From Margaritifera margaritifera (lineage: Eukaryota > Mollusca > Bivalvia > Unionida > Margaritiferidae): a stretch of DNA of 64,000 bases. Location: assembly GCA_029931535.1 (NCBI GenBank), contig JAQPZY010001495.1, positions 1,400,001 to 1,464,000 of the forward strand, in the 5' to 3' direction. The position numbers and the translations under genes were made by a program. Shown piece by piece: positions 34,672-45,532 of this stretch. Positions within the stretch are counted from its first letter, which is position 1; each line of letters opens with the position of its first letter. A model generated the notes under the pieces. That model ran no database searches. It had not been told where the DNA came from and saw nothing but the letters and a program-made list of their open reading frames with translations.

Positions 34672-36340
34672 ATGAGTGTGAGATGGGTAAGGAGCAGGGA
34701 TGTAGGTTGTGAGCGGTCTCCGAATTTGGATTTTAAAGTAGTAAAGATCGGGAGCTAAATAAATATCTCCGTTCTGTCTCAAGATACAATTTTTTTTAAA
34801 ATTTGGAATATCATGAACTTGCAATTCGTGATCAGATTCTTTTGTGAGAGAAAGAGAGAGGCAGTGTGCTCACGACTGCTGAAGAAATGTAAATAGTCAC
34901 ATTTTCACGATACATGCATTTTTTTCGTCCAAAAAATATATAAACAATACCGTATATTGGACGAGGAAGTTTCATATGCAGTCACTTTAAAAAAAAAAAA
35001 ATGCATCATTAAATTGGGAAAACATGATTCACTTCACAAGTATGCCTGAAGCAGATGTTTTAACATTGAAGTCCCATTGTTGGTGAAGATGTTCTTAGCT
35101 ATATGTATATTAATATATTTACACATACATGTATTTAAAAAAAAAAAAACAAACTGCAGGCTCAAAATATTGCACTGCAGGACAACAAGTTACATAAAAA
35201 AGTGAATGCCAATATTTTAAATTAGCCATGATTGGGAAAGATCTAAAATTAAACTGCAAGAATAACCGAGAGGAAGAGATAACAAATAGCGAATGAAAGG
35301 ATTAAAGTTGAGCTGAAGGTGTGGGTGCACATTGTCTCAACATCATGAAAATAGAATATCAAAAACTCGATTTCATTATCGGCTAAATGTTAACTGAAAC
35401 ACCATTTACTGAATCCTCAAATTTGTTTTTGAGAGAGAGAGACCTGTATCCTGAATTGCTGAAGACAGATGACTATGTGACTGTGCATATTTTCACTAAA
35501 ACTGGATAAAAGGTACATAAAACAATCTGGGATATTGGACTGGAATTTTCTTTGTTCGCAGAATTGAAAAGTATACATGATTTGATGTATGCTTGGTTTG
35601 GTTTGGGGCTGTACAGCACAGCAACACATGAATTCAAGAATTATAGGCAGGGTGAGACTGGCAGTCAAGCGTGACCCCCCCCCCCACCTCCCCTGCCTCC
35701 AAATCAATTGAAGATGGTTGACAGGTTCACCTACTATGCATGGTCCCTGCACTTGGCATATTTCTTTGCATAAGAAACATGAACAAAATCAAATTTTAAT
35801 ATCAACAGTGACCCACAGTACAGTAGCTTATATAGCTACACATCTTTCCTTTTGTATAAGTAAACTAAATAAACCAGATATTGACTTACGCTAAAGAGAG
35901 CGTGAGATATTTTGGATACTGAGATCTGGTTGTCTCAAACCTCAAATGTTGTATAATTTATGCAATAATAAGAAAATGCAAGTGAGCAAACTATATTTGA
36001 ATGTGTGAGGTGTTTCTCCTCTTTTGGAAAATAAACTCTGAAAATCTTGGATTGCGACTTAGCAATTTACCATTTAGGATGGGGGGTCTGGGATATTTTT
36101 TTGTTATACCTCAAGATTATTTATTTTCTTCAACTGATATAAAGGATATAATAGAGTATTTTCTTGTTGCTAGAAGAAATCAGAGCAAGAATATTTTGTC
36201 AAGCTATTTGTGAGCTGGAAATTAACCCCCCCTCCCCCATCCTTTAGTTATCAGAGAGTGAGAGGGAGAGATAAGTCTTTGAGTCATTAAAATTTTCTCA
36301 CATCATTTTTCATTTCAGCAACAAATTTAATTTTAATTTA
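34672..36340. other. non-coding DNA
   Basis: A CA-poor, AT-rich stretch with a C-run at 35676-35688. No gene recognised; ORFs at 35417-35752 (minus) and 36001-36213 (plus) show no domain. Confidence 0.4.
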
Positions 36341-36344
36341 GTTT

Positions 36345-36905
36345 AATTGTTGACAATTAGCAAACGTCCACTGTTACTTGCTGGGTTATAATTGGGACTG
36401 TTAAATATGACACTCCAAGACAGATGGCTTCATGTAATATAAATGACACCTTTCCCAAGTGCAAATGACATCCTCGTTTGATGCCAATTCTTAACAGTGT
36501 TCACAATGGCTACTGCTTTGATTTCTGTAGAACATTCGTTGAAGTAAAGTCTCTCTTAGGGACAGACCATTCAGTTTTCTAAGGGGTGGGTGGGGTGGGG
36601 GATTAGGATTATTTTTGAAAAGCTTTAAAACAATTGTTTTGCACTGAGTTGTGGGGGAGAAAGACTTTACTCTGTACTTCATTTTGCTTCCAAAATAATA
36701 ATCTTGTAATGAAAGAAAAAAATATCCTGGTTGGAAAGAACATCACAGCCCCAACACCCCCTCCCCCCATGCACTAGGCCCTACAGAGTCAGAATGTAGC
36801 TGGCTCAAAGTTGTATATATTCAACCTCATGAACACGTGCTGTTGTTGACACTAGTTTTTTTCCTTACTTTAAATAACAGTGGTAGCCATTTAGAATTTA
36901 ACTGT
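36345..36905 (+). mobile_element. diverged internal fragment of the 21967-24472 hAT family
   Basis: Aligns by eye with 23500-23860. Shared: GTTATAATTGGGACTGTTAA, CAGTGTTCACAATGGCTACT, GCTTTGAT..CTG.AGAACAT, TTAGGGA..GACCATT followed by a G-rich run, then CTTACTTTAAATAA. No terminus or target duplication was found here. Confidence 0.6.
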
Positions 36906-38910
36906 CCATACATGTATCTAACAGGATTACTTTTCCTTTGTAATAATGGGGTAAATTTATGCTCTTCAAGAGAAGCCAAAAGGTGTGCCTCTCGTCAAGT
37001 CATTGCATGAGTTTGTTCAGATTTCTTTAAATAAAGTGAAAATGTAAAATTCCTAGAAGTGTCAGTGATCTACTTTCCACAGATCATGATGCACACTTCT
37101 TGGGTTACATCGTTTAAACCAAATTTGGAATGCACATGGATTTTTGATGCTGGCAATAACTGCAAATAGAAGTATTGCATAGAAGTTGATCAACCTTTTC
37201 TAAACACATGTACTGAATATACAAGACTCTTTGGAAATGAATTGTTTTTGACATAAAGACGATTTGATTCTTCAAATGGTATCCGATTGTAAATCACTCT
37301 GACATCTCAGTCTTTCCATGGATGGTCTTCATGCATTGGCTGTTCAGATATCTCTAAGTAATGTCGACCAGCCCCCTCATGCGCTTTCGTACACAGTTTG
37401 ATACCAGCCTGCTGACTGAAAGGTTGACACTTTTTAATTGTTATTTTTTATATTTTTTTTTAGGTCAATGTGGTGCTATTATTTTCTAGCTGCGGCTATA
37501 TGGGACATTTTCAAGTGTTGGAATTTCCTGTTACATATACCCATGTTCTTTGTCTTTCATGTTTTACCATCTGTACTTAATTTCAACTCATCTATTCTTA
37601 TTGTTATTTATGTATGAATATACTGACATATACAGCACAGCTTACGCGATTTTTCGTTTCTCCATGCACAATGGAGCAGTTAATCTGCTCCATGCTCACT
37701 CCACGTTGAAGCTCTGCAGTGGAGGGGTAAATACCTACAAATCACCACCACGACTCAACAGACACATCTTGTGTGAGGGGATGCATCTTGAGGAGTACTA
37801 CACACAAAAGTAGGTCACTGACCCCATATTTCATCTTTGACTGATCTGGGTTTAATCACAAGCACTGTCTACGTCAGAATCGTCAAACTAGATGATTGTG
37901 TGCAAAAGAATATTATTGTGACCTAATTTTCACATGTTACTGGCTTAGGTTAAGTTTTTGTCTTTAGCACATGCTTTTCATAGGAGGCCTTATCTGTAGG
38001 GTTAATTAAGATATTTATTAATGCATGAACTCTGTTTGTACTGCTGGCTGTCACTCCAAGGTTAGTCAAAGCTGCTGACATTCACCAAGTAAAATGTGGC
38101 ATATAGGGGTGGACAGTGATGATAGATTTTCAAGCAATTTTAACAATAATAAATTTTAGAAAAGCAATACAAAAACAACATTAATCTCTGGTTTTTATCA
38201 ACTCTATATAGTAGCCCTATTTTTATATTGTAGAAAGGAATATTATGGCTTTATATGGTTTGTGGGTGGTTTCATGGTATGTCAGTACAATACTGGCTTT
38301 ATAATGCCATTTAAAAGTTTGAGATTTTAAATTGTACAGTGATTAAAAGTTAAAATGTAAAAAATAAAAACAAAATTGCAAAAATAAACTTGAGTTTGAA
38401 AAGGGGCCAACATTTTGCTGTCAAGATCACTTTAGTTTGAATTTATTTTCTGCATGATAATGATTACATTGGCTTCTGGAGACCAGTAAAAGCTACATAA
38501 AGATGAGCTGTGTAATCATTGATTATTACTCTTTGGTTTTCATTTACAGCTTGGAAATTTATGGTAACCTAAATCATTTGCTGCTTAATTTCATACTTAA
38601 CTGGAGTACATACTTTTATATCAGACCCTATTTTTTCAGGCTAATTTTACATTTATTTCCTTTTGCATATTTGACCCATAAACTTAATTGATAAAAAAAG
38701 ATGTGGGAATGTTAGTAAATGGTCGTTTAATAATATCCTGGTTGAGTAGATTAGGATTCTATTGCTGAGCTAATAAAATGGAAATCATATGTGTTATTAA
38801 ATGTGTACCTTTTCTTGGAAGGTCTTTGTTTGAAACTGGTGATTTAAAGTATATTTTTGAGCTCATCATGAAGAAAATTCTTAGGAGAAAGTATATGTAT
38901 GTACCATTTT
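36906..38910. other. non-coding DNA
   Basis: A short hairpin at 37670-37692 (ATGGAGCAG with CTGCTCCAT). No gene recognised; the ORF at 37550-37813 has no known domain. Confidence 0.4.
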
Positions 38911-38914
38911 TAGC

Positions 38915-40767
38915 TCTGTTGGTCATAGATGGAAGAATTTTTGTGATTTCCTCTCATATATCTTGTCTATCATTTGTTGCCCATTAGCATAAGTTTTTTA
39001 TTGCTATTGCTCCTGAACTACTGCCACCAAACTTTACACACACATTCATCCCAAGGTCTAGTTGGTCCTAGATCAAAATGGTGCTCCTCTGACATCCAAT
39101 ATGACCACCATGGCAGCCATTTTGAAAAAATCTTGTTATTGCTACAACTCCTAAACAGATGGTCATATCAACATGGGATTTTCACTAAAAGACTTTTTAT
39201 GATGTGTAGTAGACCTACATGTAAGAAAAATTGGTGCCATTCTGTCACCTAGTATGCCCATTATAGATGTAATGGCCCACTTGAAAAATTTGTTACTGCT
39301 AATTCCTCATGAATGTATGGTCGTATTGACATGGGGTTTTCACCAAAAGATTTCTTATCATGTCTAGTTGGTCCTTAATAAAAATAATGCCATCATTCAT
39401 CAACAAAAAAAATTCTTATGGAGTCTAGTTGGTCCTAAATTATGATGGTGCTGATCTGACATCCAATATTGCTGTCTTGGCATCCATCTTGAAATCATGT
39501 TATTGCTGCTACTCCTCAACAGACGTTCATATCAAAATGAGGTTTTCTCTAAAATACTTCTTATGATGTCTGGATGGTTATGAATGTAATTGGAACATAT
39601 TGGACATGCCCTTGTGCATCCAATGTTGAGAATCTAGAGAGGGCTTTCATTAAAGACTTGGTATGATGTCTGTTTGGTCCTAAATGAAAATAGTACCGAT
39701 CTGACATCCAATATGGCCAATATGGTGGCCATCTTGAAAATCTTGTTATCACTTGTGCTGTTGGAATGGATGGTCGTATCTGCATGGGATTTTCACTACA
39801 AAAGACTTCTGATGTCTACATGGTACTAAATGAAAATGGTGCCAATCAGACCTCCAATGTCGCTGCCAAATCTTTTTATTGCTACTTCTCCTAAACAGAT
39901 GGCTATAGGTGCATGGAGTTTTTACGAAAAGACTTCTTATCATGTTTGGTTTGTAATAAATGAGAATAATGCAGATCTGACATACAATATGACTGGCTTG
40001 GTGGCCATCTTGAAGATCTTGGTATGGCTTTCTTCTAATTGGGTGGCTGGAGGGACATGTGCTTTGCACTAAAGGACTTTTTAAGATATGTAGTTGGTAC
40101 TAAATGAAAACAATGCTGATCCGGCAACCATTATGGCCACTGGTATGCATCTTGAAAATCTTAATATAGCTACTTTGCCTGAATGGTTAGTCATAGTGAC
40201 ATGGGGTTTTTACTGAAATACTTATGATCTCAAGCTGGTCCTAAATAAAATGGTGCTGTTTAGACCCCCAATATGATGGGCATAGTTGCCATCTTGAAAA
40301 TCATGTTATCACTAGTCCTCTTTAAGTGATCATCATATTGATATGTGAATTTCACTAAAACACCTATGTTTTACATGTAATGGTCCTAAATGAAAATAAT
40401 GCCAATATGACCTTCCAGAATTTCACAGATCATGTAAAAACTGCTTCTCCAGAACAGATGACTTTCATGTACTACTTCTTTCTTGCAGTATGTAGTTGTT
40501 CCTGTATTAAAATGATGCTGATACAACCTCCAGCATGGCTGCCTTGATTGGCATCCAGAAAATATTTATATGGCTACTTCTCCTCAACATAGGAGTTTTC
40601 ACTAAACACTGTATCAATATGTAGCTAGTTTTCACTAAACACTGTATCAATATGTAGCTAGTTTTCACTAAACACCGTATCAATATGTAGCTAGTTTTTT
40701 CACTAAACACTGTATCAATATGTAGCTAGTTTTAATGAAAATGGTGCTTATCTCACCTCCAATATGC
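38915..40767 (+). repeat. modular repeat island 3, about 12 body units
   Basis: The head is at 38915-39065 (TAGCTCTGTTGGTCATAGAT, CCAAGGTCTAGTTGGTCCTA). Diverged body units follow at about 140-147-bp spacing; their TGGTGC/ATGCC anchors are near 39078, 39225, 39445, 39685, 39831, 39961, 40109, 40248, 40390, 40510 and 40737. No recognisable tail: the array ends where a hAT-like left end CAGGGCTCAAACTG starts at 40768. Confidence 0.85.
40588..40735 (+). repeat. 33-bp tandem repeat inside island 3, 4 copies
   Basis: The unit TTTTCACTAAACACTGTATC then AATATGTAGCTAG is nearly identical in all four copies, unlike the diverged island around it. This is a local, recent amplification of one piece of a body unit. 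Confidence 0.9.
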
Positions 40768-42320
40768 CAGGGCTCAAACTGCTAAAAAAGTGACTGGAAT
40801 CGTGTTTCGGACAGAGAAGTCGCCTTTTAAATGCATTTGAGTGATTTCCACTTTGCATATAATCTTGTAGATGACTCCCAGTGAAACATGGATTCGAGTC
40901 ATTCCCCTATTACTCCCTTCCAGAGTTTCTCATTGATCCGAGATTCTGGGTTCCTGATGCTCCTTATCTATGTTTTAACATGTTAATAAACATGTCCCAA
41001 TGATCCAAACATTCATAATGTCATACAGTAGCTGGGGCCCATAAGACACACAGTCTGATACCCATTTATCAGTCATTTGTATTTGGTCACATTTGCAGCT
41101 GTGCTAATGAATGTAAATTAACAGCTTGGACCATTACACAATTATCCACAACTTTGCATGGGTTGTTATATAAAGTAATTAGACTTGATAAAAGAGGAAT
41201 AATTGGAGTACCGGTAGATTTTCACTGACCTTAATTGTCTTATTCCAAAGACAAGGTGTTGAAACATCTGAGGGAATTGCCAGACATATGCACGATCATA
41301 TGTAGGGTCACCTCTAAGGTATTCCAATTAGGGCAACTTTATTTCTTGATTGGAATGTACTTTGTATACAGTAGTTGTTCCAGAATTGTGCAGATATAAA
41401 CTATTGATTGAGAAGCTTACAAATAAAAAAAGAAAGAAACAAACAATAAGTCAAAAATTTGTTGCTTTGTTTATCTCAGTTTTTCACCATTATTTGGAAA
41501 AGTCTTGTCATATTCAAGTACAGCTGTAGTCCTGAATAAAAATGGCGTATATCTGAAGACCAACATGTCCACACTTTGGTGAAGGAGTTTGATAACCATA
41601 TTTAATTGACCTTTGGGTAAAATCAAAAGTCATTGCTTGCATTCTTGTTCTTCAATGACCTTATGAACACAGACTTGTACATGTATATATACAAGTGTAC
41701 AATGATCTCCCCAGGAATCTTTGATTGCCTCAGAGTAAGTGTGTAACAAAATGTTTCAGAAATGTGCATTATCATCATAAAAGTGAAAAAAATCAATGAA
41801 ATATAAAAGAAAGTAGATATATTTACTTATTATTCCCTAGTTTATATTATGTTTTCATGCCAAAGCTCATTGCAGTCTTACAAATTAAATGATTGATATA
41901 TTTATTTTCTTCACTACCCCATATCTCTTTACTGTCATGTTAAAGTCAAGGTCAGAAGGGAAAGGCCTGCTGTGCTGATGGTTCTTCAACACACTCATGA
42001 TCCTGTTTATGGTTTAAAAGGACCTTTCACTGTCTGAAAAAAAAATGGGAAAAAGTGTTTATTAATGAATGTAAGAAAAGATATAAAAAAACTACCTGAT
42101 TTTGAAGTGAACTACCAAGGATAAATTCTTAAAGAGTCAAGACAGTGATGTGTTTTTTAATAATAATGACAGAATAAATAATATAACACATATTCTCATC
42201 CATTAAGGTCCACATATCAGTATGTTTGTTATGGTTTAATTCCTGCAGTGTTGGGTAGCTAAAATGTTATTCACAAGTTTAAAGCATTTCATTACCTTCT
42301 GTAGACACAGAAAGCACTAG
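40768..42320. other. non-coding DNA with a possible hAT left end
   Basis: CAGGGCTCAAACTGCTAAAA at 40768 looks like a hAT left terminus preceded by AATATGC. No right end was found. The rest is AT-rich with no recognised gene. Confidence 0.35.
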
Positions 42321-42325
42321 TTGTT

Positions 42326-43077
42326 TGTTATGTATGATGTTTATATAATATTATAAATATTTTAGGAAATTATAAATGTTTCTTCACTTTAATATTTGCT
42401 TAAATCTTAATGTTATCAGGAAAAACATGTTTAACTAGTGTCCTTGAATTAGGTTGTTTTGATCAATATGTTTTCTCAATTTGAAGGTCAAGGTTGAATT
42501 TTTGTTTACAAGTAAAAATTCCATTAAGATGACTCATATTCTAGAACATTCTGTCATGTGACCAATCTTTATATATACCATGTTTGGTGGACATTTTTTC
42601 AGTTCGACATTACCATCAGTCTTGTAAAGAGCTATTACAGTTGTGAAAATTCATTCCAAATTCTAAGAGAGGAATTATTTTAAATATTCATTGGATTATA
42701 ACAGTGCTCATAAACTTTTGGATTTTGGATTTTTAATTGATAATTTTGGAATTTAAGTGAACTTATTCAGATATTTTGGAATACTTCATTTTGACATCAG
42801 CACATCAAAGATTACTAGTACATCAGGACTTTGGAGACCATTGGCACATCATAACATTCAAGGACACAGCCGTGAATTCGGAACATTCTATATTTAGGAC
42901 TTGTGATTAGAACAATCATTCTTATTGGATTATTAGGATTTCAAAACACATTACTGTAAGTGACTTTTTGATTTTTCATTTTAATTATCTAGTAATAAAT
43001 TGCTTGTTGATTTTTACTTGATTTGTTGGTTTCACTTTCTTTCTGTTACATTTTTCTTAGACCATAGAGTCGTAACA
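42326..43077 (+). repeat. 5' LTR
   Basis: Starts TGTTATG and ends GTAACA (TG...CA). TATA-like TTATATATACC at 42569-42579 and poly(A) signal AATAAA at 42994-42999 suggest the U3, R and U5 limits. Preceded by TTGTT. Confidence 0.95.
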
Positions 43078-43082
43078 GAAAT

Positions 43083-43100
43083 TGGGGGCTCGTCCGGGAT
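43083..43100 (+). other. primer binding site, tRNA-Pro type
   Basis: TGGGGGCTCGTCCGGGAT begins five bases after the LTR. It is complementary to the 3' end of tRNA-Pro including the CCA, the same primer site known from murine-leukaemia-type retroviruses. Confidence 0.9.
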
Positions 43101-43241
43101 CTGAATTTCTTTAAAGCATATTAGAGATATTAAATTTATCTTTGAAATTCATATTGATTTTGTCTCGGAGAATTTTTTTTGTCTTTGGCAAAGATTTTTA
43201 ATAGAGAAATTTTTTGTGTGTGAAACCAACAAGCATTTACA

Positions 43242-43904
43242 ATGGCATCTAATGTTCAGAATTTCATTTCAAAACCTACCCAGGAGGGGTTAGAGTGCAT
43301 GAGAAAGGATGAGTTGCTCGAGCTTGCCAGAAAATACAGTCTAACTGAGGCAAAAGTATCATTGACAAAACAGGAGATAAAGATTATTTTGATTCAGTAT
43401 TTAGTAGGAAAGGGAATTTTTGAAAATAGTGCTTTAAGTTTGAAGAGAAAGCCTGTATCTGGTTCTGACAGGAAATTAAGGGAATTAGAGTTAAAGAACC
43501 AGATGGATTTAGAATTGGCAAAGCTTCAGATTCAGAGAGAGAGACAGAAAGAAGAGAGGCAGATACAGATGGAGAGAGAGAAAGAAGAGAGGCAGATCCA
43601 AATGCAGAAAGAAGAGAGGCAGATCCAAATGCAGAAAGAAGAGAGGCAGATGGAGAGAGAAAAAGAAGAGAGGCAGTTGGAGAGAGAGAAAGAAGAGAGA
43701 CAAATGCAGATACAGATGGAGAGAGAGAAAGAAGAGAGGCAGATACAAATGCAAAGAGAAGAAAGGGAAATGCAATTTAATTTAAGAGAATTAGAACTGG
43801 CAAACAGAGCACACTCCACTCCTTTAAACACAAGTCCAGGTTTTGATGTTACTAGATATATTAGGTTAGTACCCCCTTTTCAGGGAAAAGAAGTAGATAA
43901 ATAG
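43242..43904 (+). pseudogene. gag, N-terminal part, ended by premature stop
   Basis: ATG 43242 lies 141 bases after the primer site. The 220-residue frame starts MASNVQNF and has a short helical region rich in Lys/Glu (residues 20-60). A long coiled coil (about residues 90-185) follows, made of repeated EKEERQ/IQMQ units; the underlying DNA is a GAGA/AGAG-rich tandem repeat (43530-43775). The capsid domain begins after residue 195. TAG at 43902-43904 interrupts it; the next ~30 bases also contain a one-base shift. It would bind RNA and assemble particles in an intact element. Confidence 0.85.
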
Positions 43905-44314
43905 TTTCTTCATTTTTGAGAAAATAGCTGAAAACTTGAAATGGCCCAGAGAGCATTGGACTTTGTTATTACAAAGTGTACTAATTGGCAAAGCTCGTGA
44001 AGTCTACATTTCACTGTCAGTACAACAAAGCACTGATTATGATGTGGTTAAGGAGTACATCTTGAAAGCTTATGAGTTGGTACCAGAGGCATATCGACAA
44101 AGATTTAGGAATTGTAGAAAAGAAACTGGACAAACTCATGTCAAATTTGCAAGGGATAAAGAACAACTATTTGATAGGTGGTGCTCAGCCAAGAAAGTTG
44201 ATCAAGCTTATGATAACCTCAGACAGCTCGTATTAATTGAAGAGTTCAAGAGGTGCATCCATAGTGATGTTAAAACCTATCTTGACGAGCAGAATGTGGA
44301 AACTTTGGAAAAAT
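43905..44314 (+). pseudogene. gag capsid region, second frame
   Basis: The frame continues in another phase from about 43920 (first Met 43936): KWPREHWTLLLQSVLIGKAR, then YELVPEAYRQRFRN, then LIEEFKRCIHSD. This is the gag capsid core with the SCAN-like QSVL.GKA and PEAYRQ motifs. It is separated from the first part by TAG 43902-43904 and a one-base insertion in a T-run at about 43911-43916, and ends at another one-base shift in the A-run near 44309-44313, after which the frame hits TGA at 44329-44331. Two breaks so close together make a functional Gag impossible without recoding. Confidence 0.8.
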
Positions 44315-45496
44315 GCTGCTCGTATGGCTGATGATTATTCCTTGACTCACAAAATTTCATTTGGCAATAAGTCGTCCTCTCAGCAGTTTTCTGGTAAAAA
44401 ACCATTTCAATCTCATTCGAGTACTTCCAAATTTCACAACAGCACAACTGTTAGGAATCAAACATCTGATAAGACTGATCAGAAATCCTTATCTCTTCCT
44501 ACGTGCACTTATTGTAAAACGAAAGGGCACGTTATTTCTGATTGCTTCAAGTTGAAAAATAAGCAACAGAGAAAAGACGGAGCTTTTCCAAATGCTCTTA
44601 TTTCTACGAGGTCAAGGTCACGGTCTTGTATTGAAAGCAATACATTTGTTGGTTCAAACAAATCCCAGTCTGATTCTATTTTGGAGGCTTATGAACCATT
44701 CATGTCAGAAGGTTCTATATCACTTATTGGTGATTCTGCCAAACCTATCCCAATTAAAATATTAAGGGACACTGGAGCTTCTCAGAGTCTTTTATTGTCA
44801 GGTACTTTGCCTTTGTCTGAGGAGTCTTCTTCAAGTGAAAGTGTTCTTGTTCAGGGAGTAGAGTGCGGCTTTGTAAATGTTCCTCTTCATTGTGTAAATT
44901 TGGCATCAGACTTAGTTTCTGGACCTGTGACTGTTGGGGCAGTGACTTCTTTACCCATAGAGGGTGTTCATTTATTACTAGGCAATGACCTAGCTGGAGA
45001 TAAGGTTGTGGTTAATCCACTTGTAACTGACAAGCCTTGTTTGGATCAGAAAGTTGATCCTGTCGAAACTGAAATCCCTGATTTGTACCCTGCTTGTGCA
45101 GTTACTAGAGCTATGGCAAAAAGAGCTCTTGAGAGTGATGTTGATCAGGATATTATTCCTTTAGCTGACACATGTATTGGTCAGTCTTTTGATGAGGTCA
45201 CTTTTTCCTCAGGTATTGATCAATCAAACGGTATTGATCACAGTGATCCTCTTTTGGCAACTCATTCTCTTTGTCCTACTCAGGGTGACAAACGACAATC
45301 TCTTGTCGTTGAACAGGAGCAAGATCCCGAGATATCTTGTTTGTTTCAGAGGGCTATTAGTGAAACTGAAGCCACACAAGTTCCAGTGTGTTACTTTGTG
45401 AAAAATGGGGTCCTTATGAGGAAATGGAGACCACCTGATGTACCCGCTGGTGACGAGTGGTCAGTGAGCTATCAAATTGTTGTTCCTAAGTTATGA
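44315..45496 (+). pseudogene. gag nucleocapsid, protease and start of integrase, third frame
   Basis: After the shift the frame reads MADDYSLTHK and stays open to TGA 45494-45496. A single zinc knuckle C-x2-C-x4-H-x4-C lies at 44504-44545 (nucleocapsid). The aspartic protease active site DTGAS begins at 44768 and LLLGNDLAG, the protease C-terminal motif, is near 44970. Then comes an unconserved linker and the very start of the integrase region (VKNGVLMRKW, near 45400). The frame ends inside a 37-bp inverted duplication, so the TGA was created by that event. Confidence 0.85.
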
Positions 45497-45532
45497 CTTA
45501 GGAACAACAATTTGATAGCTCACTGACCACTC
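45455..45532. repeat. perfect 37-bp inverted duplication in pol
   Basis: The left arm 45455-45491 (starts GAGTGGTCAGTGAGC) and right arm 45496-45532 (ends GCTCACTGACCACTC) are exact reverse complements with a 4-base spacer TATG. The left arm is in frame with protease and the integrase start. The right arm is an inverted copy without coding sense. Frame resumes as QEILNLAHETP just after it. Confidence 0.95.

Noticed and set aside
37670..37692. Hairpin ATGGAGCAG/CTGCTCCAT as a regulatory RNA
   Set aside because: A 9-bp stem is expected by chance in 64 kb and has no supporting context.
43509..43831. Minus-strand ORFs of 88 and 99 codons
   Set aside because: Antisense shadows of the GAGA-rich gag repeat, low complexity (Leu/Phe/Ser).
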